From: Acinetobacter chinensis
GTDB lineage: Bacteria; Pseudomonadota; Gammaproteobacteria; Pseudomonadales; Moraxellaceae
DNA length: 64,000 nt
Assembly (NCBI RefSeq): GCF_002165375.2
Contig: NZ_CP032134.1
Span: 3,162,001-3,226,000, forward strand
Direction: 5' to 3'
A model generated the notes under the pieces. It was not told where the DNA came from. It saw only the letters and a list, made by a program, of their open reading frames with translations, and did no database searches. Shown piece after piece: positions 1 to 9,803 of the stretch. The position numbers were made by a program, and so were the translations under genes. Numbering within the stretch: position 1 is the first letter of the stretch; each line of letters opens with the position of its first letter.

Positions 1-594
1 GCCGATCATCAGCATCATAATGTCAAAAAACTGCGCACTCAGATTACGTACCGTTCTGAAGCGGTCTCCGCCATGAACCAGTGCAACCCCGATAAACAGA
101 GCGAATACCACCACTGCCAGCACATTCCCTTCAGCAAATGCCTTGAAAGGATTGATCAGTGTGTTCTGAATAAAATTCGTCAAAAATGAGGTCGGTGTCA
201 GTGTATCCGGTGTCTGGTGCTCGCTCATTGCCTGCTGAAACATGGCAATATCCACACCCTTGCCAACATCAAACAGATGCGCACTGCCAATTCCCAGAAT
301 CAGTGCCAGGGTCGTGGTCGTCACACAGCAAGCTACCGTAATTTTCCATACCCGCCCCAGCTGACCGCCTGCCTGTAAGTTGGATACACCAACGACAATG
401 GAACTGAAAATCAAAGGAATCAACAGCATCTTCAGCAGACCGATAAAAATACTGCTGATAATGCTTAATCCATAGATACCTGCATGAAAAAATTGACTTC
501 CTGGAAACAGAGTCAGTACGTATCCCGCAATCAATCCCAGAATCGCAGCAATTAATATTTGTGTATTCAAGCTCATGGCATCTGCTTTTATCAT
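1..594 (-). CDS. dicarboxylate/amino acid:cation symporter (DAACS family), 3' part missing
   Basis: An open frame of 198 codons runs from an ATG at 594 to the window edge, so the C-terminal half is not visible. The protein is hydrophobic, with an N-terminal membrane segment and the segment IGLLKMLLIPLIFSSIVVG typical of GltP/DctA-type secondary transporters, which import glutamate, aspartate or C4-dicarboxylates with protons or sodium across the inner membrane. The start at 594 is preferred over the in-frame ATG at 576 because an AGGA lies four bases upstream of it. The substrate cannot be decided, since the binding residues of this family lie in the missing C-terminal half. Confidence 0.85.
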   Translation of the reverse strand, partial: MIKADAMSLNTQILIAAILGLIAGYVLTLFPGSQFFHAGIYGLSIISSIFIGLLKMLLIPLIFSSIVVGVSNLQAGGQLGRVWKITVACCVTTTTLALILGIGSAHLFDVGKGVDIAMFQQAMSEHQTPDTLTPTSFLTNFIQNTLINPFKAFAEGNVLAVVVFALFIGVALVHGGDRFRTVRNLSAQFFDIMMLMIG

Positions 595-770
595 TCAATC
601 CTGAGGGCAATATGCCATGTGATTTTTTCAGAATCGAGCATTATTTTGTCATCGTTCTGCTGTTTTTTAACTTTGCATGTCTCTTTAAATAAAAAGCAGA
701 CACCACCTGATCCTCTGACCTTATATACACCTGTAAACCTGACTCCATTGAGCCACTCGCTGATTTCAAT

Positions 771-797
771 AAAAAAAGCCGCAATATTGCGGCTTCA
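771..797 (-). terminator. rho-independent terminator of tesB
   Basis: A perfect 16-bp palindrome (GCCGCAATATTGCGGC, 778-793) is followed on the minus strand by seven T residues. It lies 18 bp beyond the tesB stop codon. Confidence 0.85.
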
Positions 798-814
798 GGG
801 ACACATAAAATGAC

Positions 815-1687
815 TTACTGAGTTTCAATTTCACGCAGACGGATTAAACCTTCCTGCGTTGTGCTGCAGACCAGTTCACCGTTCTGCCACATGCGCCCGA
901 AATTCAGACCGCGTGAATTTGCACTGACGGTTGCATCCATGTCATACAGCATCCAGTCATCCACTCTGAACGGTTTATGAAAATACATGGCATGATCAAT
1001 ACTGGCACACTGCAGACTTGGAGACAGATAACTCAACCCATGCGGACGCAATGCCGTGGTCATCAGGGTGAAATCCGAATAAAACGCTGCAATCGCCTGA
1101 TGCAGTGAAATATCATCCACCTCTGCTGCAATCTGGTCATGCGTGCGGATGTAGTGCGCATAGGATGGCGCTTCAGGCTGTGGCTGATATGGATTACTTG
1201 GATTGACCGGACGGATTTCCACATGGCGGTCACGCATAAAACTGGCACGGACATTTTCAGGCACAAATTCAACCATCATTTTTTTCAGTTCAGCTTCTGC
1301 TTTCAACTGATCCACAGTGGGATAATCCGGCTCATTGATCTGATAGTTCAGACCTTCTTCGTGCGCAGCAAAAGAAATCATGGCTGTAAAAATGGTACGC
1401 CCATGCTGAATCGCTTTGACCTGACGACTGACAAAACTTTTGCCATCACGCAGACGCTCAACTTCATAAATAATAGGTGCATTGATATCCCCCCCGTAAA
1501 GGAAATAAGCATGCAGGGAATGCGCAGGACGGTCAGTGGTATAGGAAGCTGCCCTTAAAGCCTGCCCCAGTACCTGTCCACCAAAAACACGTTTACCGAC
1601 CAGGTTACGGCTGATTCCGCGATAAATATTTTCTTCCAGTTTTTCAAGGCTGAGTAATTCAACCAGTTCCTGAGTCAATGCATTCAT
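815..1687 (-). CDS. tesB: acyl-CoA thioesterase II
   Basis: This 290-aa protein has the length and double hot-dog layout of TesB, which hydrolyses medium- and long-chain acyl-CoA to free fatty acid and CoA in the cytoplasm. Recognisable family segments are the N-terminal GKRVFGGQVLGQAL, the HSLHAYFLYGGD stretch near residue 60, and a C-terminal LSPSLQCASIDHAMYFHKPF block carrying the catalytic-side aspartate, followed by a DATVSANSRGLNFG segment. It is monocistronic: an intergenic region separates it from plsB, which is transcribed away from it, and a strong terminator follows it. The assignment rests on motif and length recognition and is confident. Confidence 0.95.
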   Translation of the reverse strand: MNALTQELVELLSLEKLEENIYRGISRNLVGKRVFGGQVLGQALRAASYTTDRPAHSLHAYFLYGGDINAPIIYEVERLRDGKSFVSRQVKAIQHGRTIFTAMISFAAHEEGLNYQINEPDYPTVDQLKAEAELKKMMVEFVPENVRASFMRDRHVEIRPVNPSNPYQPQPEAPSYAHYIRTHDQIAAEVDDISLHQAIAAFYSDFTLMTTALRPHGLSYLSPSLQCASIDHAMYFHKPFRVDDWMLYDMDATVSANSRGLNFGRMWQNGELVCSTTQEGLIRLREIETQ

Positions 1688-1975
1688 TGGATAACCTTTT
1701 CAGTAAAGCTGACCATGTGGCAGACGTATTATAATTTCAACATGTTCTGTATGGATATTCTGCCATAAATCCTGAGTAAAACCCTATAGAATGACTGACT
1801 GCCGTGTCATGATTATTTTTGAAAAAATCCTGCAAATTTGCGGTTATTAACGATAAAATCCCACCATAACGCTGCATTTTGTCAGAAAATGACATACTGT
1901 TTCTGCGTAGAATTACGCAAAATATTATCCCCCTGAAATATCTGCCGTTCTCAGTCCTTTGGAGTAGGAGTATTT

Positions 1976-4540
1976 ATGTCCCAAAGAGGTTTTGGTCAAA
2001 TGTATCGCCAGCTTTCCAGCAAGCTGCTTGACCTGGTGGTAACCCCACACGTACTTGGTGAGGTTCCAGCTGAACTGACTACCACTGCAGATTCAGAACA
2101 GACACCGCAGAAGGTGGTCTGTTATGTCCTACAGAATTATTCACGCAGTAATGCGCTGGTGGTGGATGGTGAAACACGCCGTCTGAAACTTCCGCCTGCA
2201 CTCGACTCACTGAACATTGCGGCACATAAAGAAAAAGCATCCATTCTGTTTTTACAGCACCATAATGAAAACAATCTGCTGAATCCTCCGCTTCATGCAT
2301 TTCCACCCCGTCTGCTCCGACTGATTGAAGTACTGGAAAAACATCCTGAAACTGATATTGAACTGATTCCGGTGACAGTCCTGTGGGGACGTTCTCCTGA
2401 CAAAGAAGACTCGCTGCTGAAACTGCTGTTTACAGATACATGGGCAACACCTGGTACGGTAAAACAGCTGGTAAATATTGGTCTGCATGGTCGCCAGTCG
2501 TACCTTGAATTTCATCAGGGACAGTCTTTACGTCAACTGGTGGATTATGCGAAAACCACGCATCCGAACCTATCCCCTGCAACGTACATTGCAAACACCT
2601 TAAATGATTTCCTGGACAATGAACGTGAAGTTGTACTCGGTCCTGACCTGTCAGACCGTCGCAATGTCATGCATTCCCTGATCAAATCACATGATGTACA
2701 GGATGCCATCCGCCGTGAAAGTATCCGCAGCAAAATCAGCATGATTGAATCAGAACGCCGTGCCATTGGATATCTGAATGAGATTGTATCGGACTACTCC
2801 CATTCAGCAGTCCGCTTTGCAGATATGGCGCTGACCCGTTTATGGACACAGCTTTATGATGGTGTGGAAGTCCACAACTTCAGTACCGTCCGTGAACTTG
2901 CCAAAGACTACGAAATTATTTACACCCCATGTCACCGCAGTCACATTGACTACCTGTTACTGTCTTATGTGATTTATAAACGTGGCATGATGGTGCCGTA
3001 CATTGCTGCAGGTGATAACCTGAACATGCCCTTTGTCGGTCAGTTACTGCGCGGTGGCGGTGCATTCTTTATCCGTCGTACCTTCCGTGGCAATGGGCTG
3101 TATACCACGGTATTTAAAGAATACCTGTACAGCATTCTGTCACGTAACACACCACTGGAATACTTTATTGAAGGTGGCCGTTCACGTACTGGACGTCTGT
3201 TACCACCCAAAACAGGCATGCTTGCCATGACTGTTCATGGACACTTGCGTGGTCGTGCTAAACCGATTGTATTTGTTCCGACTTATGTCGGTTATGAACG
3301 CTTAATGGAAGGTTCGACCTATGTCGGCGAAATGAATGGTAAGCCGAAAGAATCTGAATCCATTATCGGCATTTTAAAAACATTACGTAAAATTGAACGT
3401 ATTTTTGGCAAAGTGCATGTGAACTTTGGTGAACCTGTTTTCCTGGATGACATGCTGAAACAGCACAATGCTGAACAGATCAAAATTGAAAGCAATGATG
3501 CACCTGTTCCCGAAGCGGTTTCTGCTGCGGTCAACAGCTCTGCCAATGCGATCCTGGAAAATATTAACCGTGCTGTAGTGATCAATCCTGTTTCATTGCT
3601 GTCCTTAATTTTACTGGCAACACCGAAACATACCCTGGATGAAGAAATCTGCATTAAACAGCTGGATACTTACCGTAATCTGCTGACAGCACTGCCTTAT
3701 GATGAACGCACTCAGGTTACTCCGCTGTTAGGCAAAGAAATTATTGCTTATGGTCTAAAACTGAAACTGATCAAACGGGTTCAGCACGTACTGGGCGATA
3801 TTATTGCGATTGAGGACAATCAGGCGATTCTGCTGACTTATTTCCGTAATAACATTCTGCATGCCTTTGTTTTACCTTCACTGGTCGCAGCACTGGTTGA
3901 ACATAACGGTAAAATCAGTAAGGCAGATCTGATCAATGTGATCCGTACGCTTTATCCATTCTTAAAAGCTGAACTGTTCTTAAAATGGAAAGACGGTGAA
4001 ATCAAAGCCCAGGTTGAAGAGTATGTAAATGCTTTGGCTCAGGCAAATCTGATTTTTGTCGATGATGCAGATCTTATTTACAGCCCGACACCGAACTCTG
4101 AAGATCATAATCAGCTGAAAGTACTGGCAGTACCTGTACGTCAAAGTCTTGAGCGTTATTACATGACTCTGGCACTGATTACTCAGCGTGGTTCAGGTAA
4201 TATTTCGATTCGTCAGGTTGAGGAACTGAGTCACCTGGTTGGTCAGCGTCTGTCTGTGCTATATGAGTTCAATTCACCTGAATTCTTTGATAAAGCCTTG
4301 TTCCAGAGCTTTGTAAAAGTGTTGACTGAGCAGGGTTATATCAAGACCAATGAAGACAATGCGATTGTGTTTGATGCTCAGTTCCGCAATGTAGCGCAAT
4401 ACGCCAACCTGGTACTAGATGATGTGACTTTACAGATGCTTCAGCACATTACTTCATTTACCGATGATGAGTTAAAAGAAGCACTGGATGCTTTGGCTGC
4501 TCAGCAAGCGAAGAAACGTTTGAAGCGGAAGAAGAAGTAA
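1976..4540 (+). CDS. plsB: glycerol-3-phosphate 1-O-acyltransferase
   Basis: This 854-aa enzyme transfers an acyl group from acyl-CoA or acyl-ACP to the sn-1 position of glycerol 3-phosphate, the first step of phospholipid synthesis at the inner membrane. All four acyltransferase blocks are visible: HRSHID (the HX4D catalytic pair, about residue 319), GGAFFIRRTFRGNGLY, EGGRSRTGRLLPPKTGML, and IVFVPTYVGYER. The C-terminus ends in a lysine/arginine-rich tail. Length matches the PlsB family (about 800-850 aa). The ATG follows a purine-rich GGAGTAGGAG stretch. It is transcribed divergently from tesB and seems to stand alone; a 12-bp hairpin follows the stop. Confidence 0.97.
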   Translation: MSQRGFGQMYRQLSSKLLDLVVTPHVLGEVPAELTTTADSEQTPQKVVCYVLQNYSRSNALVVDGETRRLKLPPALDSLNIAAHKEKASILFLQHHNENNLLNPPLHAFPPRLLRLIEVLEKHPETDIELIPVTVLWGRSPDKEDSLLKLLFTDTWATPGTVKQLVNIGLHGRQSYLEFHQGQSLRQLVDYAKTTHPNLSPATYIANTLNDFLDNEREVVLGPDLSDRRNVMHSLIKSHDVQDAIRRESIRSKISMIESERRAIGYLNEIVSDYSHSAVRFADMALTRLWTQLYDGVEVHNFSTVRELAKDYEIIYTPCHRSHIDYLLLSYVIYKRGMMVPYIAAGDNLNMPFVGQLLRGGGAFFIRRTFRGNGLYTTVFKEYLYSILSRNTPLEYFIEGGRSRTGRLLPPKTGMLAMTVHGHLRGRAKPIVFVPTYVGYERLMEGSTYVGEMNGKPKESESIIGILKTLRKIERIFGKVHVNFGEPVFLDDMLKQHNAEQIKIESNDAPVPEAVSAAVNSSANAILENINRAVVINPVSLLSLILLATPKHTLDEEICIKQLDTYRNLLTALPYDERTQVTPLLGKEIIAYGLKLKLIKRVQHVLGDIIAIEDNQAILLTYFRNNILHAFVLPSLVAALVEHNGKISKADLINVIRTLYPFLKAELFLKWKDGEIKAQVEEYVNALAQANLIFVDDADLIYSPTPNSEDHNQLKVLAVPVRQSLERYYMTLALITQRGSGNISIRQVEELSHLVGQRLSVLYEFNSPEFFDKALFQSFVKVLTEQGYIKTNEDNAIVFDAQFRNVAQYANLVLDDVTLQMLQHITSFTDDELKEALDALAAQQAKKRLKRKKK

Positions 4541-4549
4541 GTTTCCTAT

Positions 4550-4576
4550 ACTTTCCCTCCCATTGGGAGGGAAAGT
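4550..4576 (+). terminator. terminator-like hairpin after plsB
   Basis: A perfect 12-bp inverted repeat (4550-4561 and 4565-4576) with a 3-base ATT loop starts 10 bp after the plsB stop. It lacks a clear T-run on either strand, so it may be an RNA-stabilising hairpin rather than an intrinsic terminator. Confidence 0.55.
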
Positions 4577-4765
4577 AAAAATTCTTATTATGCTTATAAT
4601 AACAGCTATTTAATTGACTTAAGGGTGAAAATAAAATATAAACAAACCCTTAGTAACTCTTCTATTCAAATATATTCAATGAATCTCTATTATCAATAAT
4701 CTAATTTATCTATAACTATTTTATAGACCACTTACTTAAAAACATTGAATGAAAGGTATAATCAT

Positions 4766-6751
4766 ATGTCATCACAACCTTACGTTAATCCTGGCTTTCA
4801 TCCAAAATTTGCATTAAAACGCTTCGATTTAATAGAACAAGATATTTTAAAGAATTTAAGTAAACTTTGGTACGTTACACATAGTGGTGATAGTCTTAGA
4901 ATTAAAAATTCTACATACAATTATTTTTTAATCAAACCAACTACACAATTTACAGAAAAATTTAATTTAGATAGAGAAATTGTTTGCTTATTTAGTCCAT
5001 ATGAAAATTTTGAACCTCGGACTTTAGATGTATTTGAAACCATTTTTGAAAAACTACCCAAATCGCGTGTAGAAAACTTATGTGCGATTTTAATAAGTAA
5101 AAATAAGAAAGTTGAAGAACTAGTCATAAAAATATCCAACACTGATCCTGAGCAAAAAATTATCATTCCTTTCACTTATGATGAAATTTTAAATAATTCA
5201 AAAAATGAGTTGTATGACGGTAGATTTAGAAAAATTTTCTATTCAAGAGATTTATTTGCATTTAAATCTCCACTAAAAAAGGATAGTTATTTCTTTGGCA
5301 GGAACCACTTAGTAAATGAACTCGTCAGCAAACATAATTCTAGTGAACATGCTGGAGTATTTGGGCTACGAAAAAGTGGTAAAACATCAATTATTTACGC
5401 TATTCAGAGAAAACTTAATATAGAAAACAAAGCATGTATTATGCTTGATTGTGAAAGTCCTGCTATACATCAAAAAAGATGGTATGAACTATTAGCATTA
5501 GTTGTACAAGAATATAAAAATCTTAAATCTTCAACTGCACGTATTGAGCTAGGTAACAGATATGATGAGAAAAATGCAGCAAGCAGTTTTGAAGAAGATA
5601 TTCTAAAAATATATAATTCTAAGAAAAAGGAAACTGCTTTATTAATTTTTGATGAAATTGAAAGAATTAGCCCATATACAGCATCATCTACCAATTGGTC
5701 TCAAAATTATGATTTTATTTACTTTTGGCAAACTCTGAGATCATTTTATCAAAAATATCCCTTTATTTATACCTATATTCTTGTAGGGACAAACCCTAAA
5801 TGTATTGAGGAGTCTCAATTTTTTAATCAAGATAATCCAATTTATCTGTCTTGTTCTATTCATTATTTACCAAATTTTTCAGCTGATCAAGTTATAGAAA
5901 TGGTTGATACACTAGGAAGACTAATGGGATTGAACTTTGGTACGGATATTTGCGCGATGCTACATAGTGATTGTGGAGGTCATCCTTTTCTAATCAGACA
6001 AATGTGCAGTTTCATTCATAACAGTTATAAAAATGAACGACCTTTTACAATTGATAAAGCTACATATCGAACAGCCCTAACAACTTATAAATCAAATCTT
6101 CAACAATATTTTGATATGATGCTTAATGTTTTAAACTCTTGGTATCCTGATGAATATGAAATGTTGATTATGCTCGCTTTGGAAGACATAGAAACTTTCG
6201 AAAATTTTGCAAAAGATAATCCTAGCATGGTCTATCATTTACTTTCATTTGGTCTTATTGAAAAAAATTACAATCACAAATATGTCTTGAGCCTAGATTC
6301 CCTTGAGCTTTATTTACGAGAAAAAAATAAATTTAAAAAAATTATACTTTCTGATGAAGAAAAATTAGAAGAAATCTCATTAAGACGAAATAGATTAGAA
6401 AAAGAATTTCGAAATTTACTATTAAATGGTTTAAAATTTGCTTATGGTAAAAAAGCACAGGAAGAATTATTAAAAGCAATCCCTACAGATAGAAGAGAAA
6501 AACTACAATCCTTTTCTATCAACGAACTACTCAGCAATAGCACATCTTTATTTTTTATTGACTTAATTAATATTTTTAATAAAAATTGGGACAAATTTTC
6601 CAATATTTTAATTGACTTTGAAAAACAAAATTTTTTAATGATTTTAAATAATGTTAATAAATATCGAGTTGATGCTCACGCTAAAGATATCAGTGAAACT
6701 GACTTTAAACAAATTAGACTACATTTTGAAAAGCTTGAACAATTATTTTAA
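4766..6751 (+). CDS. P-loop ATPase with HEPN-like C-terminus, possible defence gene
   Basis: No named gene is recognised. With the ATG at 4766 (AAAGG nine bases upstream; an in-frame TTG at 4745 lacks this) the product is 661 aa. Residues about 1-175 form an unassigned alpha/beta region. A P-loop GLRKSGKTS sits near residue 200 and a Walker B LLIFDEIE near 292, followed by a sensor-like LVGTNPK and a winged-helix-like stretch. This is the layout of ORC/Cdc6- or STAND-type AAA ATPases. The last 130 residues are helical, charged and end in an R-V-D-A-H motif near residue 634, which resembles HEPN-type RNase domains, although the arginine-histidine spacing is one shorter than the usual Rx4-6H. 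Base composition is far more AT-rich than in the flanking plsB and recG genes, suggesting acquisition. The defence role is inference. Confidence 0.8.
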   Translation: MSSQPYVNPGFHPKFALKRFDLIEQDILKNLSKLWYVTHSGDSLRIKNSTYNYFLIKPTTQFTEKFNLDREIVCLFSPYENFEPRTLDVFETIFEKLPKSRVENLCAILISKNKKVEELVIKISNTDPEQKIIIPFTYDEILNNSKNELYDGRFRKIFYSRDLFAFKSPLKKDSYFFGRNHLVNELVSKHNSSEHAGVFGLRKSGKTSIIYAIQRKLNIENKACIMLDCESPAIHQKRWYELLALVVQEYKNLKSSTARIELGNRYDEKNAASSFEEDILKIYNSKKKETALLIFDEIERISPYTASSTNWSQNYDFIYFWQTLRSFYQKYPFIYTYILVGTNPKCIEESQFFNQDNPIYLSCSIHYLPNFSADQVIEMVDTLGRLMGLNFGTDICAMLHSDCGGHPFLIRQMCSFIHNSYKNERPFTIDKATYRTALTTYKSNLQQYFDMMLNVLNSWYPDEYEMLIMLALEDIETFENFAKDNPSMVYHLLSFGLIEKNYNHKYVLSLDSLELYLREKNKFKKIILSDEEKLEEISLRRNRLEKEFRNLLLNGLKFAYGKKAQEELLKAIPTDRREKLQSFSINELLSNSTSLFFIDLINIFNKNWDKFSNILIDFEKQNFLMILNNVNKYRVDAHAKDISETDFKQIRLHFEKLEQLF

Positions 6752-6823
6752 TACATCCATAAACACCCAAAACTACTCCAACATAAATGAAAATGAATTT
6801 CCTAACTGAAAATTTATATAAAA

Positions 6824-6866
6824 GATTAAAGCTCGGACTAATTCAGCTGAGCTTTAATCTTATCTT
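6824..6866 (+). terminator. terminator-like hairpin after the ATPase gene
   Basis: An 11-bp perfect stem (6824-6834 with 6849-6859, 14-base loop) lies 73 bp past the ATPase stop and is followed by a T-rich stretch. It sits between convergent genes and may serve both. Confidence 0.5.
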
Positions 6867-6948
6867 TGAATACTTGATAAAAAATGTCTAACCTATTTTC
6901 ATCTAAAAATCTATTTGCATGATTCTTCTTATAAACTCAATAGAAAAA

Positions 6949-7698
6949 TTATGCTCCTCCCACAAAGATCCTCTTCCCTGTCTCCCTTTCACTCTCCAAA
7001 ACTAGTTCAGCCAAACCCAACTCACGTTGAACCTTTAAAATCATTTCATGCAAAGGCTGTGGCTTGTTATTGGTACAAATATAAGATTTTCCAGGACGTT
7101 CCACGTGAAGTAAATGCGCTAAGAAACTCGCCAGATCATCTATGTGAATCCGATTCGACCAATGAATATTTGGATAAGTTTTTGTAGTTTCCGCGAGCTG
7201 CACCATTCTCGCTGTGGACGTACCATAAATCCCTGTCGGACGTACAATCACACACTGCTCAGGATAAGCCTGTTGCCACAATTGCTCCATTTTCAAAAGC
7301 AATGTTCCCTGCTCATCACCTGGAATCGCTGGCGAATCATCATTGATGATTTCACCATGATTTTCACCATAAACACGTGTAGATGACACCACAATGATTC
7401 GTTTTACAAGATGATCTTTTAAAGCACATACAATTGGTTGAACAGAATCCACATAAGTCTGCCGATACGCTTCAACTGAACTTAAAGTTGTATTTCGAGA
7501 TGGTGCAAGGAGTACATAAACAGCATCAACAGGACTGATCTTGGATAAATCCAGTTGCTGAATATCCTGAATCAAATGCTCAGCAAAATCATCCTCTTTC
7601 GGACTACGGCTCACTGTGGTAATTTGGTGATCTTGTTGAAATAATTGTTCAGCAACACGCTGCGATGTTTTACCATAACCGATAAATAGAATATGCAT
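6949..7698 (-). CDS. NAD(P)-binding epimerase/SDR-like protein
   Basis: This 249-aa protein begins with a Rossmann nucleotide-binding motif, MHILFIGYGKTSQRV, and contains the extended-SDR hallmarks VVSSTRVYGE (Tyr of the active site) and RPTGIYG. It resembles the YeeZ-like atypical nucleoside-diphosphate-sugar epimerase group, cytoplasmic proteins of unknown substrate. The lysine usually four residues after the tyrosine (YxxxK) is not present in VYGENHG, as in other atypical members, so classical epimerase catalysis is doubtful. The start at 7698 is chosen over an in-frame GTG at 7719 because the Rossmann strand begins there and an AGG lies eight bases upstream. It is divergent from recG, with about 60 bp between the starts. 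Confidence 0.85.
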   Translation of the reverse strand: MHILFIGYGKTSQRVAEQLFQQDHQITTVSRSPKEDDFAEHLIQDIQQLDLSKISPVDAVYVLLAPSRNTTLSSVEAYRQTYVDSVQPIVCALKDHLVKRIIVVSSTRVYGENHGEIINDDSPAIPGDEQGTLLLKMEQLWQQAYPEQCVIVRPTGIYGTSTARMVQLAETTKTYPNIHWSNRIHIDDLASFLAHLLHVERPGKSYICTNNKPQPLHEMILKVQRELGLAELVLESERETGKRIFVGGA

Positions 7699-7757
7699 CA
7701 AATGACCTATTCTGAACACTGATCCATCAGGATCAAATAAACCTAAGTTGAGGGGAC

Positions 7758-9803
7758 ATGGCTGCCGTCCATCAATTGCAAGGGGTTGGCAATGCCGCCG
7801 CTGCTTTACTTGAAAAACTGAATATATTCACCACAGACGACCTGTTGTTTCATCTGCCCCGTGACTATGAAGATCGTAGCACGATCATTGCCATGAACCA
7901 ATTACAGGTTGGGCGAAGCTACCTCATGGAAGGCGTGGTCAAATCTATCGACATGCCACCTGGAAAACGCAAGTCGATGGCGATTCTGTTGCAGGATGAT
8001 TACGGCAAAGTCACCTTACGCTTTTATCATATTTATAAAGCATTGATGGATCGTGCCAAAGCAGGTAACCGTTTAAGAATCTTCGGTGAAGTCCGTGTCG
8101 GCTCCCGTGGTTTAGAGCTTTATCATCCTGAAATACAGCTCATTACCGAACATACGCCTTTGCCTCAAACTGAATTGACCGCCATTTATCCTGCAACCGA
8201 CGGTTTAACTCAACCAAAACTGCGTGAATATGTGAAGCAGGCACTGAATCATCATGCTGATGATTTGCCTGAATTATTACCTAAAAAATTCACCAATGGT
8301 TACGCACTCAATCAGGCACTTGAATATATCCACCACCCCCCTGTCGATGCCAATATGTTGCAATTGTCGCAAGGTTCGCACCCTGCACAGCAACGCTTAA
8401 TTTTTGAAGAACTGGTGGCGCATCAAATCAGTTTACTGACACGTCGTGCTTATATTCAGCAGATTGCAGCACCGTCATTTTCCTACAGCAAAAGCTTTGC
8501 CAAACAGCTTCTGGCAAGTTTACCTTTTGAAATGACCAATGCACAAAAACGTGTTTCCAATGAAATTGCCAAAGACTTAAAACAGAACAAACCGATGTTA
8601 CGCCTTGTACAGGGCGATGTTGGCGCAGGAAAAACTTTGGTTGCAGGTGTTGCCGCCTGTCATGCTTTGGAAGAAGGTTGGCAAGTCGCACTGATGGCAC
8701 CAACTGAGATTCTGGCGGAACAGCATTATCTGAACTTTAAAAAATGGTTTGAACCTTTGGGTTTAAATGTTTCCTGGCTTTCGGGTAAACAAAAAGGCAA
8801 GGCACGTACCGCAGCAGAACAAACCATCAAAGATGGTACAGCGAATGTCATCGTGGGAACACATGCACTTTTTCAGGACAATGTCGAATTTGCCAAACTC
8901 GGTTTAGTGATCATTGATGAACAACATCGATTTGGGGTCGATCAGCGTTTAGCATTGCGCAATAAAGGCGTAGACAATACCACGCCACATCAACTGGTCA
9001 TGACAGCAACACCCATTCCACGTACTTTAGCCATGTCTGCTTATGGTGACTTGGATACTTCGGTGATTGATGAATTACCGCCTGGACGCACCCCGATTCA
9101 AACCGTGACCATTCCACTGGATCGTCGTGAAGAAGTTTTACAGCGCATTGCCAAGAACTGCGCTGAGGGTAAACAGGCATATTGGGTCTGTACCCTTGTC
9201 GAGCAATCTGAAACGCTGGATGCTCAAGCTGCTGAAGCGACTTATGCAGAAATTAAAGATCGCTTTCCTGAACTGAATATTGGATTGGTGCATGGCAAAA
9301 TGAAAGCCGATGAAAAACAGTCGGTCATGCAGCAGTTTAAAGATAATGAATTACAGCTGTTGATTGCAACCACCGTGATTGAAGTCGGTGTCGATGTACC
9401 CAATGCCTCCATCATGGTGATTGAAAATGCTGAGCGTCTAGGGCTTTCACAACTGCACCAGTTACGTGGACGTGTTGGACGTGGTGCAACAGCGAGCTTC
9501 TGTGCCCTGCTCTATAAAAGCCCGCTGTCGCAAAATGGGCAGGAGCGTCTACGTATCATGCGTGAAACCAATGATGGTTTTATCATTGCAGAAAAAGATC
9601 TGGAAATACGTGGACCTGGTGAATTACTCGGAACGAAGCAAACTGGGGATATGGGTTTCCGTGTGGCAAAATTGGAACGGGACGATCACCTGCTCAATCA
9701 AGCCCACCATGTCGCTGGGCAAGTTTTAAAAGACTACCCTGAAAATGCCGAAGCCTTACTCAAACGGTGGTTACCGGAAGCACCAAGATATGCGTATGTG
9801 TGA
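7758..9803 (+). CDS. recG: ATP-dependent DNA helicase RecG
   Basis: This 681-aa helicase remodels stalled replication forks and branch-migrates Holliday junctions. The N-terminal wedge/OB region (roughly residues 1-160) is followed by a superfamily 2 motor with Walker A GDVGAGKT (about 286), the RecG-type motif II DEQHRFG (about 387), MTATPIPRT, and the C-terminal motifs TTVIEVGVDVPNA and HQLRGRVGRG. Length agrees with E. coli RecG (693 aa). The ATG at 7758 has a GAGGGG just upstream. Its stop codon directly abuts the stop of the convergent DUF4184 gene with no spacer. Confidence 0.97.
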   Translation: MAAVHQLQGVGNAAAALLEKLNIFTTDDLLFHLPRDYEDRSTIIAMNQLQVGRSYLMEGVVKSIDMPPGKRKSMAILLQDDYGKVTLRFYHIYKALMDRAKAGNRLRIFGEVRVGSRGLELYHPEIQLITEHTPLPQTELTAIYPATDGLTQPKLREYVKQALNHHADDLPELLPKKFTNGYALNQALEYIHHPPVDANMLQLSQGSHPAQQRLIFEELVAHQISLLTRRAYIQQIAAPSFSYSKSFAKQLLASLPFEMTNAQKRVSNEIAKDLKQNKPMLRLVQGDVGAGKTLVAGVAACHALEEGWQVALMAPTEILAEQHYLNFKKWFEPLGLNVSWLSGKQKGKARTAAEQTIKDGTANVIVGTHALFQDNVEFAKLGLVIIDEQHRFGVDQRLALRNKGVDNTTPHQLVMTATPIPRTLAMSAYGDLDTSVIDELPPGRTPIQTVTIPLDRREEVLQRIAKNCAEGKQAYWVCTLVEQSETLDAQAAEATYAEIKDRFPELNIGLVHGKMKADEKQSVMQQFKDNELQLLIATTVIEVGVDVPNASIMVIENAERLGLSQLHQLRGRVGRGATASFCALLYKSPLSQNGQERLRIMRETNDGFIIAEKDLEIRGPGELLGTKQTGDMGFRVAKLERDDHLLNQAHHVAGQVLKDYPENAEALLKRWLPEAPRYAYV

